Positions 27,158 to 36,189 of a DNA stretch of 64,000 nt are shown here, in pieces. Under the pieces are notes generated by a model. That model ran no database searches. It had not been told where the DNA came from and was given only the letters and a program-made list of their open reading frames with translations. The translations under genes and the position numbers were made by a program. Origin of the DNA: an uncultured Rhodospirillales bacterium (lineage in GTDB: Bacteria > Pseudomonadota > Alphaproteobacteria > ATCC43930 > CGMCC-115725); NCBI GenBank assembly GCA_903822185.1, contig CAIJOA010000018.1:1-64000 (forward strand), in the 5' to 3' direction. Within the stretch, counting starts at the first letter, position 1. The number at the start of each line of letters is the position of its first letter.

Positions 27158-27991
27158 ATGACCGATAGCTGGGTAACGATCAAAGAATGGCCTGAACTAC
27201 GTCTCGATCGGCTGGCCGATGCCGGCGTCGCGCGTATCATGCTCAATCGGCCGGAGAAGAAGAATTCGCTGACGGGCGAAATCTTTCAGGCGTTTTTCGA
27301 ATCCCTCGAAATCATCCGGGCGGATCGCGAACTCAAAGTCGTGATCACCAAGGGCGCGGGCGGTTGCTATAGCTCGGGCTTCTATCTGCCGTTCTTGCGC
27401 TCGGTGAGCCACGAAGGGCTGGCCGATTGGGACCGGCCGCGCACGATGGACCGGCTTGCCGAAGAGCTGCGCTTTTTCCCCCGGATCACCATCGCGCAAA
27501 TCGAAGGCTATTGCCTCGGCGGCGCGCTCGCGCTGATGAATTCGCACGATCTCGTGTTCGCCGCGGAAGATGCACAGATGGGCATGCCGGAAGTGATGCG
27601 CGGCAGTTTCGGCCAATTCGCGACCTGCACGCTGTTCCATTCTCAAATTCCGATCAAGAAGGCCGCTTACATCCAGTTGGTCGGTGAGAATGTTTCCGGT
27701 ATCGAGGCCGATCGCGTCGGCCTGGTTTCGCGCGCACTCCCGGCGGCAGAGCTTGAGGACAAGACGCTCGCTTTCGCGCGTGACCTGTCGCTTCGTCATC
27801 TCGCCGTGCTCGAACATGCGAAGATCGCGGTTCAAATGGGACGCGAGCTTTCGCTCACCGATGCGATGAAGCTCGATCATCTCGTCGGTGCGCGCCTGTC
27901 GAAAGCGGTCGATGCGACGGCGGATGTCGAATCCTATCTGAAGTCGCAAAAGGGCGGCCCGAACCTCGAATATAAACGACCGGACGCCTGA
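27158..27991 (+). CDS. Enoyl-CoA hydratase/isomerase family protein
   Basis: The 277-residue protein has the crotonase fold: VARIMLNRPEKKNSL, an oxyanion-hole segment GCYSSGFYLPF, and the second motif IEGYCLGGALALMNSHDLVFA with a glutamate in GMPEV. A GAAGGAAA ribosome-binding site precedes it. It follows a CoA-transferase and precedes a Tat-type binding protein, within the LysR-linked cluster. It probably acts on an acyl-CoA made by the upstream transferase; hydratase versus isomerase cannot be settled. Confidence 0.92.
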   Translation: MTDSWVTIKEWPELRLDRLADAGVARIMLNRPEKKNSLTGEIFQAFFESLEIIRADRELKVVITKGAGGCYSSGFYLPFLRSVSHEGLADWDRPRTMDRLAEELRFFPRITIAQIEGYCLGGALALMNSHDLVFAAEDAQMGMPEVMRGSFGQFATCTLFHSQIPIKKAAYIQLVGENVSGIEADRVGLVSRALPAAELEDKTLAFARDLSLRHLAVLEHAKIAVQMGRELSLTDAMKLDHLVGARLSKAVDATADVESYLKSQKGGPNLEYKRPDA

Positions 27992-28019
27992 TCCGGTCAC
28001 GATCGACAGGGAGGAAACA

Positions 28020-29000
28020 ATGAAAACAAAAATAGCACGACGGAAGATTCTCAAAGGTGCGGCTGCGGCCGCATCTTTTCTCATCGCCGCGCCGCGAATC
28101 TCGCGCGGTGCTGCTTCGCCGCTCAAAGTGGCGAAGTCGATTTCGGATCTGATGGCCTATACGCCGCTCGATGTCGGCATCGCCAAAGGCTTCTTCGCCA
28201 AGCGTGACATCGAGATCGAAAGCATCGCCTTTGCCGGGTCGGCAGGTATGCACCAGGCGATGACAGCCGGCGCTCTCGACATCGCGCTCGGCTCGGGTTC
28301 GACGATGGTCAACATCGTCAAAGGCGAGCCTGCAATTTGCATCGCGCAAACGCTGGGGCCGCCGGTCGAACTTTCGATTATCGTTCCCTATGACTCGCCG
28401 ATCGAGAAAACGGATGATCTCAAAGGCAAGACGGTCGGGGTTGCTTCCACGGGCTCGCCGACGGAATGGGTCGTCTTCGAACTGGGAAGACTAAAAGGCT
28501 GGGCCAAAGGCGATATCAAAACGGTCGGGCTCGGCGGAACGAAAGCGGCGATTGCGGCGCTTCGCACTCATCAAGTCGATGCTGTCGTCACCGATACCGC
28601 TGTCGGATTGACCTTGGCCCCGCAAAAGGCCGCGCGATTGATCGTGAACTGCGCCGACTATGTGCCGAAATTCATCATGCACGCAAATTTCGCGTCACAA
28701 AAAGCAGCAGAAGAGATGCCCGCCGCGGTCAAAGCATTTTGCGCCGGCTGGTTTGAAGCCGTCGCCTTTATGCAGAAAAATAAGGAAGAGACAAATCGTC
28801 TGGTTATGCCCGTGACGGGACTCTCGCCTGAGGTCCAATCGCAGGATTACGATCTCGTCGTGCCGTTGCTTTCGCTGACGGGCCGGTTCGATCAGACAAG
28901 CCTTGCCAAGCTGGCGCGATCCTATGTCGATTTGAAAATCGTCGATACCGAGCCGGATATGTCCAAGCTTTATACGGAGAAGTTTTTAGCGCCGGCGTAA
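28020..29000 (+). CDS. ABC transporter substrate-binding protein, NMT1/SsuA-like (group 3, Tat signal)
   Basis: The N-terminus carries a twin-arginine motif, RRKILKG at residues 7-13, followed by a hydrophobic stretch, so export is probably through Tat. The 326-residue protein has the NMT1 fold (TPLDVGIAKGFFAKRDIEIES, AGALDIALGSGS, LKGKTVGVAS) and resembles the protein at 35211 more than the other binding proteins in the window. It closes the GST/CoA-transferase/hydratase cluster with a 28-base gap. A permease and ATPase are missing. Ligand unknown; the cluster suggests an organic acid. Confidence 0.9.
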   Translation: MKTKIARRKILKGAAAAASFLIAAPRISRGAASPLKVAKSISDLMAYTPLDVGIAKGFFAKRDIEIESIAFAGSAGMHQAMTAGALDIALGSGSTMVNIVKGEPAICIAQTLGPPVELSIIVPYDSPIEKTDDLKGKTVGVASTGSPTEWVVFELGRLKGWAKGDIKTVGLGGTKAAIAALRTHQVDAVVTDTAVGLTLAPQKAARLIVNCADYVPKFIMHANFASQKAAEEMPAAVKAFCAGWFEAVAFMQKNKEETNRLVMPVTGLSPEVQSQDYDLVVPLLSLTGRFDQTSLAKLARSYVDLKIVDTEPDMSKLYTEKFLAPA

Positions 29001-29098
29001 CAAATGTTGCGCACCATCGGTCGATGGAACCGGGCATAGCGTTTGGGGTTAGATGACGGCATTGTCGTCATCAGATCCAAATATGTCGAAGTACCTTC

Positions 29099-29797
29099 AT
29101 GGGTAGAGTCCTTACCCGGTTCTCCATCACTTTCGCGTTGCTCGTTCTTCCGCTCTTAAGCGGTTGTATCGCGCTACCGACCAGCAGCCCGACGGCCGCC
29201 GCGCCGGCTTCACCGACGATCTATATGATCGAGGAAGGCTGGCATACGGATATCGTCGTGGCGGTCGATGAATTGCGCGGGCAGAGCGCGGCGCTGCGGG
29301 ATTATTTTCCCGGCGCCAAATATCTCGAATTCGGGTATGGCGACCGATATTTCCTGATGACGGAAGCGACGACCTTCGACGACGTCGTGACGGCGATGTT
29401 TCCGGGGCCGAGCGCGTTAGAAGTAACGGTGTTGGACACGCTGCCCCATGATCGGATGGATGATACCGACGTCATCGGGTTTTCCATCCCCGACGCCGGC
29501 ATGGCGAAAATCTCGAATTTTCTGTGGGATTATTTCGAGAAGGATTCAGCCGGAAAGTTGGAACCGCTCGGCGTGGGGCCGGTGCCGGGAAGCATGTTCT
29601 ATGCGGCGAGCCGCAAATATAACGCGCTCCATACCTGCAATTCCTTTTCGGCCGAATTGCTGCATCAAGGCGGCTATTCGATCAACACCAACGGCGTCGT
29701 CTTCACCGATCAGATCGTCAAGCAGCTCTTCGGCCCGCGCGAATCGCGGCCGGTCCAGGCGGCTACAGCTTCGCCGCAGCAGGCGCAAAACCCTTGA
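29099..29797 (+). CDS. DUF2459 family lipoprotein
   Basis: The 232-residue protein begins with a lipoprotein signal (LVLPLLSGCIAL, cysteine near residue 23) and then has the DUF2459/TIGR02117 pattern: YMIEEGWHTDIVV, AKYLEFGYGDRYF and NALHTCNSFSAELL. The conserved His and Cys suggest an NlpC/P60-like fold, but activity is unknown. The 3' end overlaps the carboxymuconolactone decarboxylase-like gene on the other strand by 35 bases. Confidence 0.87.
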   Translation: MGRVLTRFSITFALLVLPLLSGCIALPTSSPTAAAPASPTIYMIEEGWHTDIVVAVDELRGQSAALRDYFPGAKYLEFGYGDRYFLMTEATTFDDVVTAMFPGPSALEVTVLDTLPHDRMDDTDVIGFSIPDAGMAKISNFLWDYFEKDSAGKLEPLGVGPVPGSMFYAASRKYNALHTCNSFSAELLHQGGYSINTNGVVFTDQIVKQLFGPRESRPVQAATASPQQAQNP

Positions 29798-30341
29798 TGT
29801 CGGGGAAGGGCGGCGTGCGGTCGGGCTGAAGATCGACCTCGAACGTATTAAGGCACATCGCCAGCGTAACGAAGGCACCGATATTGGCGACGATATCGAC
29901 AACGCCCTGTTTGCCGAAAATCTTCATGCCTTCGTCGAAGGTCTTCTGGCTGACGAAATGCGTTTCGAGCAGTTCCATTGCGAAGGCATAGAAGACGCGT
30001 TCGTCTTCCTGAGTGAAGATTGGGGTCTTCTTAGTGGCGAGCGCCTCGACGATTTCGGGGGCGATGCCGAGCTTCAGCGCGGGATCGACATGCGCGTTCC
30101 AGGAATATTGCGCGTCATAGGCGCGGGCCGCGATCAGCAAACCGAATTCCCGCAGCTTTTCCGGCAGCGAACATTCCCAGCGGCAATAGGAGGTCATGGC
30201 CTCCTGCCGGTCGCAAAGCTCGGGACTTTGAATCCAGATTTGATAGGGGCCGCGTACCTTACCGCGCTTTCCGGCGATACGGTCGTGCACTTCCCGCTGG
30301 CGCGGCGTCATCTCTTCCGGTTCAAGCCGTGCGATTCTCAT
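29763..30341 (-). CDS. Carboxymuconolactone decarboxylase/AhpD-like protein
   Basis: The start at 30341 (MRIARLEPEEMTPRQREVHD) gives a 192-residue protein matching the CMD/AhpD family: GPYQIWIQSPELCDRQ, FGLLIAARAYDAQYSWNAHVDPALKLG and FVSQKTFDEGMKIFG. Members either decarboxylate gamma-carboxymuconolactone or act as thiol-dependent peroxidases. The canonical CxxC of AhpD is absent here. It lies downstream of the efflux pair, and the 3' end overlaps the DUF2459 gene. Confidence 0.85.
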   Translation of the reverse strand: MRIARLEPEEMTPRQREVHDRIAGKRGKVRGPYQIWIQSPELCDRQEAMTSYCRWECSLPEKLREFGLLIAARAYDAQYSWNAHVDPALKLGIAPEIVEALATKKTPIFTQEDERVFYAFAMELLETHFVSQKTFDEGMKIFGKQGVVDIVANIGAFVTLAMCLNTFEVDLQPDRTPPFPDIKGFAPAAAKL

Positions 30342-30403
30342 GCGTTGTCTCCCATCCGCTTTACGCTTCCCTAGCGCAAATTCAGGCGGGAGGCGAACGC
30401 CTC

Positions 30404-32002
30404 TTAGTGGACGGGCATGCCGGCGCCGCCTTCGCCACTGCGCTTGGCGCGCAGGAAGAAGACGAGCGGGATCGACACGAGGAAGGCCCAGCCCATGAAC
30501 CAGAAGGCATCGACGAAGGACAGAGCAAGCGCCTGACGTCCGACGAGACCGGCTATCTTGCTTTGCGCTGCGGCAACGACTTCTGCCGGATTGGCGATAT
30601 GAGCGGAAAGGCTGTGCTTTAATCCCTGCATCATCGTTTGGTAGGCGTGGTTGTAGGGCGTCACATGCTCGGTCAAGACGCTTTGATGATATTGCTGGCG
30701 GCGCGACAGGACGGTCGTCGCCAGCGAGATGCCGAAGCTGCCGCCGATATTGCGCGCCATGTTGGTGATGGCGAAGGCCTTGTCGCTTTTGTCGGATGGA
30801 ATACCGACGGTCGCCACCGTGTTGATCGGGATGAACAGGAACGCGAAGCTGATCGCCTGATAGAAGCGGCCCATGGCAATCGAGCCGTAATCGGTCGAGG
30901 CATCGAACCCGGCCATGTGGAACATCGCTAACCCGCCGATAACGAGGCCGAACATGATGAAAAGCCGGTTGTCGAACTTTGCCGCGAGGATGCCGGTCAC
31001 GGGCATCAAAAACATCATCGCGAAGCCCGCCGGCGACATCACCAGCCCAGCATCGGTGGCGGTGTAGCCGAGGAGGATTTGCGCATAGAGCGGCACGAGG
31101 ACGGTGCTGCCCATCAGGACGAAGCCGAGCATGAACAGCAACATGTTGCCGACGGCGAAATTGCGCGTCCGCAGCAGCTTCAAATCGACGATCGGATCGG
31201 CACGGCGTAGTTCCCAGATCGTGAAGATGACGAGTCCGACGACGGCCGTCACCGCAAGGGTGACAATCAAATTGGAATCGAACCAGTCGTCCTCTTGGCC
31301 GCGATCGAGCACGAACTGCAACGCGCCCATGCCGATGACCAGCAAGGAGAAGCCGAAATAATCGAAATTGAGCAGACGCTTCTTCACGTCGGTCCGGCGA
31401 TCGCTCGGAATCGCGCGGGACGCGACAAGGGTCAGAATGATTCCGACCGGCACGTTGAGCAGGAAGACCCAGCGCCAAGTGTAGTTGTCGGTGATCCAGC
31501 CACCCAGCGCCGGACCGATGGCCGGCGCGAAGACCGCGGCGAGGCCATAGACGGCGAAGGCCAAGCCACGCTTCGACGGCGGAAATGAATCCGCCAGCAA
31601 TGCCTGCGCCGTCGGCTGTAGGCCACCGCCGGCGATACCCTGCAAAGCGCGGAAGACGATTAGTACGGTAAGGTTCGGCGCGAGGCCGCACAGCAGCGAC
31701 GCGACGGTGAAGCTCGAGACGCAGAAGATGAAGTAATATTTCCGGCCGATGACCGATGAGATCCAGCCGCTGACCGGCAGGATGATCGCGTTGGCGACCA
31801 GATACGAGGTCAACACCCATGTCGCTTCATTCTGGCTCGCCGACAGGCCGCCCGCGATATTTTGCAGCGCCACGTTGGCGATGGATATATCGAGGATTTC
31901 CATAAAGGCGGCGATACCCGCCACTGGCGCGACGATATAGGGATTGAAGGCTCGCTTAGCCGCCGGCAGTGGCGTTGCGCCATTTAGAGTTGCGTCGGTC
32001 AT
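30404..32002 (-). CDS. DHA2-family MFS drug efflux transporter (EmrB-like)
   Basis: The 532-residue protein has the 14-helix DHA2 layout. N-terminal motif A-like LPVSGWISSVIGRKYYFI, motif C-like GLAAVFAPAIGPALGGWIT, and the repeated glycine-rich helices are visible. It follows the HlyD-type adaptor with a 6-base gap, which matches EmrAB systems that export toxic compounds across both membranes with an outer-membrane channel. The TetR regulator is first in the same operon. Confidence 0.93.
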   Translation of the reverse strand: MTDATLNGATPLPAAKRAFNPYIVAPVAGIAAFMEILDISIANVALQNIAGGLSASQNEATWVLTSYLVANAIILPVSGWISSVIGRKYYFIFCVSSFTVASLLCGLAPNLTVLIVFRALQGIAGGGLQPTAQALLADSFPPSKRGLAFAVYGLAAVFAPAIGPALGGWITDNYTWRWVFLLNVPVGIILTLVASRAIPSDRRTDVKKRLLNFDYFGFSLLVIGMGALQFVLDRGQEDDWFDSNLIVTLAVTAVVGLVIFTIWELRRADPIVDLKLLRTRNFAVGNMLLFMLGFVLMGSTVLVPLYAQILLGYTATDAGLVMSPAGFAMMFLMPVTGILAAKFDNRLFIMFGLVIGGLAMFHMAGFDASTDYGSIAMGRFYQAISFAFLFIPINTVATVGIPSDKSDKAFAITNMARNIGGSFGISLATTVLSRRQQYHQSVLTEHVTPYNHAYQTMMQGLKHSLSAHIANPAEVVAAAQSKIAGLVGRQALALSFVDAFWFMGWAFLVSIPLVFFLRAKRSGEGGAGMPVH

Positions 32003-32008
32003 GATCGT

Positions 32009-33067
32009 TCAGCGGATGCGAACGCTCGGGACGACCGACATGCCGGGACCGATGACATGCGCGGCGTCGAACGGCGCGTCGAAGTTGATCTTCACCGGCA
32101 CGCGCTGCACGACCTTCACATAATTGCCGGTGGCGTTCTCGGCCGGCAACAGCGCGAAGGCGGAACCGCTACCGGCCTGCATGCTGGCGACCCGGCCGGT
32201 GAATTTCTCGCCGGGATAGGCGTCGATCGCGATGCCGACATCCTGGCCGACGCGCAGATGCGTGAGCTGCGTTTCCTTGAAATTGGCGGTGACCCATACC
32301 TGGGCCGGCACCAGCGCCATCAGGTCTTGACCCATCTGGACAAAGTCACCCGCCGTCACCGCGCGTTGCGTAACGCGGCCGGCTTCGGTGGCGATCACTT
32401 TGGTATAGGATAGCGCCAGTTTCGCTTGATCGACTTGCGACTGCATCGCCGCGACATCGGCTTGCGCGGTTTTGACCTGGCTTTGCGATAATTGGACTTG
32501 GGCTTCGCCGGTGATGATCTTCTTCGACGCCGCCGAGAGGTTCGCATTCGAGCTCAGCGCCAGCGCACGGGCGTTGTCGAGCTGTTGAATCGACGTGACG
32601 CCGGTCTTCGACAACGTCTCATAGCGTTTGAAATCGGACGAGGTGCTGGCGGCGTTCGCTTGCGCGCTGCCGATCTGGGCATGGAACTCGTCGAGTGTTG
32701 CTTGTGCAACTTGGGCCTGTGCCTGCGCCTGGGCGAGCTTGCCCTGGGCGCTGCCGAGGTTGGCCAAAGTCTGATCGAGCCGCGATTGCGCATCGGCGGG
32801 ATCGATCTCCATCAGCGTCTGGCCGGCTTCGACAACCTGGTTGTCATCGACCAGCACGCGCGCGACACGCCCGGCGATCTGCGGGCTGACATGAACGATG
32901 TGGGTGGCAATGAAGGCATCGTCGGTCGATTCATAATTCCGCGCGTCGAGCCACCAATAGGTAGCGCCGCAAATAGCAGCGGCGCCGGCAATGCCGAGCA
33001 GCCCCAGGACAAGTGGCTTGCGGCTACGCGTGGCAGCGGGAGAGGTCGAGATAGCGATTTCACTCAT
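32009..33067 (-). CDS. HlyD-family membrane-fusion protein (EmrA-like)
   Basis: The 352-residue protein has an N-terminal membrane anchor (PLVLGLLGIAGAAAICGATYWWLDA), a biotinyl-lipoyl barrel and a long coiled coil (about residues 95-215, Gln/Ala-rich), then a beta-barrel with VWVTANFKETQLTHLRVGQDV typical of EmrA/HlyD adaptors. It would link the EmrB-like transporter to an outer-membrane channel. It sits between TetR and the MFS gene, with 9- and 6-base gaps. Confidence 0.93.
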   Translation of the reverse strand: MSEIAISTSPAATRSRKPLVLGLLGIAGAAAICGATYWWLDARNYESTDDAFIATHIVHVSPQIAGRVARVLVDDNQVVEAGQTLMEIDPADAQSRLDQTLANLGSAQGKLAQAQAQAQVAQATLDEFHAQIGSAQANAASTSSDFKRYETLSKTGVTSIQQLDNARALALSSNANLSAASKKIITGEAQVQLSQSQVKTAQADVAAMQSQVDQAKLALSYTKVIATEAGRVTQRAVTAGDFVQMGQDLMALVPAQVWVTANFKETQLTHLRVGQDVGIAIDAYPGEKFTGRVASMQAGSGSAFALLPAENATGNYVKVVQRVPVKINFDAPFDAAHVIGPGMSVVPSVRIR

Positions 33068-33076
33068 GATGATTCC

Positions 33077-33718
33077 TTAGGATGCGGCCGGATCGCGCAT
33101 CAGGCCGCGAAGCAATACGTCGTAAAGGGTTTTGCGAAAGGCGACGGGATCGAGCGCCGTCTCGGCATAAGGGCCGAGCGACTGTTGCCAGAGATTGGAC
33201 ATCAGCATCGGCCAGACGATGCAGCGTGTTGTGTTATCGACATCGAAGTCGCGAAACTCGCCGCGTTCGATGCCTTTGCGCAGGATGCTCGATACGGTGT
33301 GCATGCCGCGCGCCACGACTTCTTCGAGATAGAAGCGGGCGAGGTCGGGGAAACTGCCGGCCTCGGCGACGACGATCTTCGAGATCGCGCACTGGCTGGG
33401 CAGGGACGTTTCCTGCCATCGCCGCAGCAGCCATTCCAGCATCACCGAGGCCGGCTCGGTTGCTTTGGTGACGTGTTCCTCGGCGAGGGCGATCGTCGGC
33501 AGGACCGACTGGCGTACCACCGCTTTGAAGATAGCCTCTTTGTTCGGGAAATAGAGATAGAGCGTACCTTTGGTCACGCCGGCCGCTGCCGCGATATCGT
33601 CGAGACGCGTGCCGGAGAAACCGCTCTTGGCGAAACAGTCGAGGGCCGCAGCGAGGATTTCCGGCGTCCGTTCTTCGGGCCGGCGTCGCCATTTCGCGGG
33701 GGTTGCTGTCGTGTTCAT
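33077..33718 (-). CDS. TetR/AcrR-family repressor of the efflux operon
   Basis: The 213-residue protein has a TetR helix-turn-helix, EILAAALDCFAKSGFSGTRL then DDIAAAAGVTKGTLYLYFPNK, and a ligand-binding C-terminal domain. It is the first gene of the efflux operon. A long inverted repeat (33718-33747) overlaps its start codon, a clear candidate operator. It probably represses itself and the efflux genes until an inducing compound binds. Confidence 0.92.
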   Translation of the reverse strand: MNTTATPAKWRRRPEERTPEILAAALDCFAKSGFSGTRLDDIAAAAGVTKGTLYLYFPNKEAIFKAVVRQSVLPTIALAEEHVTKATEPASVMLEWLLRRWQETSLPSQCAISKIVVAEAGSFPDLARFYLEEVVARGMHTVSSILRKGIERGEFRDFDVDNTTRCIVWPMLMSNLWQQSLGPYAETALDPVAFRKTLYDVLLRGLMRDPAAS

Positions 33719-33747
33719 ATAAATAACTTACCAGTCAGTTATTTATA
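33718..33747. promoter_or_regulatory. Palindromic operator of the TetR gene
   Basis: Perfect 11-base arms TATAAATAACT (33718-33728) and AGTTATTTATA (33737-33747) flank the 8-base centre TACCAGTC. It begins at the ATG of the tetR gene and extends upstream, so bound repressor would block transcription and start-site access. The arm length and site position are typical of TetR autoregulation. Confidence 0.8.
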
Positions 33748-33889
33748 AATCAAGAATAATGTTGCGCTGCGTCAGAGAGCATCTCGTCCAGATGAACAAC
33801 ACATTTTGGAAGAAAAACAGTGTATTAGCTGCTCGTGCCGCAAGACGGCAGGCGCCGGCACACGTTCGATCGTCTAAAATGCTTGGCGC

Positions 33890-34177
33890 TTAGTGGGTGA
33901 TGAGGCAGACGACGGCGATGAACAGAGCGGTCGTTGCCGCAACGCCATCGATGGCTTGCCGGGCCGAAAATTCGCGGCGCATACGGGACAAGATGCTCTG
34001 GCGCGAAGCGCCTGGGCTAAACGCGACATCTGTCGAAGTGCACTCGATCACCAGCCCGCGAACGTCATTTACTTGGAGCGAGGCATACACTTCGCTCTGC
34101 GTATTGTCGTTCAACGCCCAAGAAAGGCGGCGCTGCTTGGGGTGATCGACGAAATCGTAGGATTCCGCTGCACTCAT
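33890..34177 (-). CDS. Hypothetical protein with C-terminal membrane helix (95 aa)
   Basis: This 95-residue protein has a polar body (LSWALNDNTQSEVYASLQVN, then GLVIECTSTDVAF) and ends in a hydrophobic helix, VAATTALFIAVVCLIT, consistent with a tail anchor. GGAGGAAC precedes the start. No family is recognised. It stands alone between the efflux operon and the hairpin at 34276. Confidence 0.62.
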   Translation of the reverse strand: MSAAESYDFVDHPKQRRLSWALNDNTQSEVYASLQVNDVRGLVIECTSTDVAFSPGASRQSILSRMRREFSARQAIDGVAATTALFIAVVCLITH

Positions 34178-34275
34178 AATGTTCCTCCTATGAAGAACTG
34201 CGAGGAATCATAGGATGAGAGTCGAATGTGACGCCAAAATGGCCCGTTAATGAATAATTAATCATAGTAATTAAA

Positions 34276-34305
34276 ATCACCCGTCTTTCGAGAAAGGCGG
34301 GTGAT
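34276..34305 (-). terminator. Intrinsic terminator (minus strand)
   Basis: ATCACCCG and CGGGTGAT, with an inner CTTTC/GAAAG extension and one T-G pair, form a 14-bp stem. On the minus strand it is followed by TTTTAATTA. It would end transcripts of the 34367-34654 gene. Confidence 0.72.
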
Positions 34306-34366
34306 AATTACTACTAAAAATAGTGTCTCGGAAAATAGGGCGGTAATACGCCCGTTTGCCCCGAAC

Positions 34367-34654
34367 TTACGGAAGCGACTTGCTCAGATCGGAAACAATC
34401 GCGCGGGCAAAGGCGGCAAATTCCTCCGGCAGCTCATCCCGCGCGCGTTCGATCACGCCTTTGAGCGTCGGAACGCCCTCGCTTGCCTGGTCCATCGCAC
34501 CGGCGAGAATTTCGATGTCGCTGGCAAGTTTCGCGGCGGCGACGCGTAGATCATTCGGCCAGTCGCCCTTTTCCGCAGCCTGAGAAAGCCGATGAAGCAC
34601 GTCGCAAATTGAATCGAGGCGGTCGATGGCCTTGGTCGTTGCGTCTTTGGCCAA
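34367..34654 (-). CDS. Hypothetical helical protein (95 aa), TTG start
   Basis: A TTG at 34654 with GGAG 6 bases before it is the best start; it gives a 95-residue protein, MAKDATTKAIDRLDSICDVL onward, that is almost entirely alpha-helical and acidic. Earlier ATG-type starts would add an unlikely segment running through the gap. No family is recognised. A terminator hairpin follows at 34276-34305. Confidence 0.6.
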   Translation of the reverse strand: MAKDATTKAIDRLDSICDVLHRLSQAAEKGDWPNDLRVAAAKLASDIEILAGAMDQASEGVPTLKGVIERARDELPEEFAAFARAIVSDLSKSLP

Positions 34655-34792
34655 GTTATACTCCAGAATGAAACAGCGTTGCCCTTGGTGGGCCTCGTGC
34701 TTATCTATGTCAAGCAAGTCCTCGTCACAGAAGAAGGAACCCGCTCCCTCTGCCACTCATTTCAATCATGTAAATTGTGGAGAGCGTTGAAC

Positions 34793-35119
34793 ATGACCCT
34801 GCCGCTGCAAATCACCTTTCATCAGATGGATTCTTCACCTGCCGTCCGTGAGCGGATAGAGGAGCGAACGGAGAAGCTCGAACACTTATACGATCGCATC
34901 GTCGATTGTCGCGTCGTGATCGAGGCGCCGCACCGGCATCATCAAAAAGGAAACCTGTTCTCCGTCGCGGTCGAGGTAAACATACCGGGCAACAAGCTGA
35001 CATCGCATCGCAGCCCCGGGAAGCATCACGAGCATGAAGATATCTATATCGCGGTGCGCGATGCCTTCGACGCGATCGAACGACAAGTTCACGATTTTCT
35101 GCGGAAACGAAGCGCCTGA
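34793..35119 (+). CDS. hpf: Short ribosome hibernation-promoting factor (HPF/RaiA family)
   Basis: The start at 34793 has GGAGAG upstream. The 108-residue product matches the S30AE/YfiA domain: LQITFHQMDSSPAVRERIEERTEKLEHL, VVIEAPHRHHQKGN, then VNIPGNKLT and a C-terminal HEDIYIAVRDAFDAIERQ. Only the N-terminal domain is present, as in short HPFs, which dimerise or silence 70S ribosomes in stationary phase. It stands apart from rpoN, its neighbour in many genomes. Confidence 0.9.
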   Translation: MTLPLQITFHQMDSSPAVRERIEERTEKLEHLYDRIVDCRVVIEAPHRHHQKGNLFSVAVEVNIPGNKLTSHRSPGKHHEHEDIYIAVRDAFDAIERQVHDFLRKRSA

Positions 35120-35210
35120 GCCGATGAAATAGGCTCGCCTCGGCGCGGCGTTCGTGCCAACCTCCCGTCGCCGGACCTGAACCGGCCAAGGAAAAGACGG
35201 GAGGGACGGC

Positions 35211-36185
35211 ATGACGAAGGGGACGCGCGGATTCCGGCGGGGCGCTGGAATCGCAACAGCTTTTATAGCCTTGATTGGTTTTTCGGCGGCTGCGCAGGCG
35301 GAAGATCATCTTCGCGTCGCGAAGGGCGCGACCCGCGCCTTCAGTTTCACGCTGTTGGACGTCGGCATCGAAGCCGGCATCCTCAAGAAAAATGGTCTCG
35401 ACGTCGAAGCCAGCAGCATCGATGGCGCGGCGCGGCTGCATCAGGCGATGGTCGCGGACAGCATCGATATGTGCTTGGGCGCGGGCAGCGATATCGCCTT
35501 TATCGCCAAGGGATCACCCGAAAAGGGTGTGGGTGTCCTCGCGACCGAAGCGCTCAATATGGGCCTGACCGTTCGCTCGGACGGGCCGCTCAAGAACGTA
35601 AATGATCTTAAGGGAAAACTCGTCGGCGTGACCTCGGTGGGATCGCTGACCGACTGGTTTGCGCGGCAGATCAATTATCGCGAGAAATGGAGCGAGACCG
35701 ACGGCGTGAAGATCGCCGCGCTCGGCAGCGGTGACGGAACGCGCGCGGCGTTGCTGGCAGGCAATGTCGATGCCCTCGTCGGCAGCATCGAGACGGGTTA
35801 TTCGCTCGAAGCGGAAAAACGCGGGCGCGTGCTGTTCAGCTTCGGCGAGTTCGCCAAGCCTTTTATCACCCATGCGATCTATGCGACCGACAAGCTGATC
35901 GACAAGAATCCGGATGCGGTGCGGCGTTTCGTAAAGGGTTGGTACGAGACCGTGGTCTATGTCCGCAGCCACAAGGACGAGACGGTTCGGATCACGATGC
36001 CGATTACCAATCTCTCCAAAGAACTCGCCGATAAAATCTACGACGTCGAGCTGCCGATGTTCCCGACCGACGGGCATTACGACCCGAAGGCGCTGGACGT
36101 CGTCATTCAATCGCTGTTCGACACCAAGCAGATCGAGACGCGGCCCGATCCCAAGACCCTGGTGACGGAACGGTTCCTGCCTTAA
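35211..36185 (+). CDS. ABC transporter substrate-binding protein, NMT1/SsuA-like (group 3)
   Basis: The 324-residue protein has a signal peptide (cleavage after AQA, residue 30) and the NMT1 fold with FTLLDVGIEAGILKKNGLDVE, ADSIDMCLGAGSD and LKGKLVGVTSVGS. It resembles the Tat-exported protein at 28020 in the LHQAM, D(L)KGK and PDPKTLVTE/PDMSKLYTE segments. It is transcribed alone as far as spacing shows, with no permease or ATPase. Ligand unknown. Confidence 0.9.
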   Translation: MTKGTRGFRRGAGIATAFIALIGFSAAAQAEDHLRVAKGATRAFSFTLLDVGIEAGILKKNGLDVEASSIDGAARLHQAMVADSIDMCLGAGSDIAFIAKGSPEKGVGVLATEALNMGLTVRSDGPLKNVNDLKGKLVGVTSVGSLTDWFARQINYREKWSETDGVKIAALGSGDGTRAALLAGNVDALVGSIETGYSLEAEKRGRVLFSFGEFAKPFITHAIYATDKLIDKNPDAVRRFVKGWYETVVYVRSHKDETVRITMPITNLSKELADKIYDVELPMFPTDGHYDPKALDVVIQSLFDTKQIETRPDPKTLVTERFLP

Positions 36186-36189
36186 GCGG

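Noticed and set aside
30342-31820. Upstream extension of the carboxymuconolactone decarboxylase-like frame
   Set aside because: The extension is antisense-like, Arg/His-rich sequence within the EmrB-like gene; the true start is at 30341.
34681-34720. Possible sigma-54 promoter before hpf (GG-N10-GC)
   Set aside because: Only the GG and GC anchors match; the rest of the -24/-12 consensus is poor.
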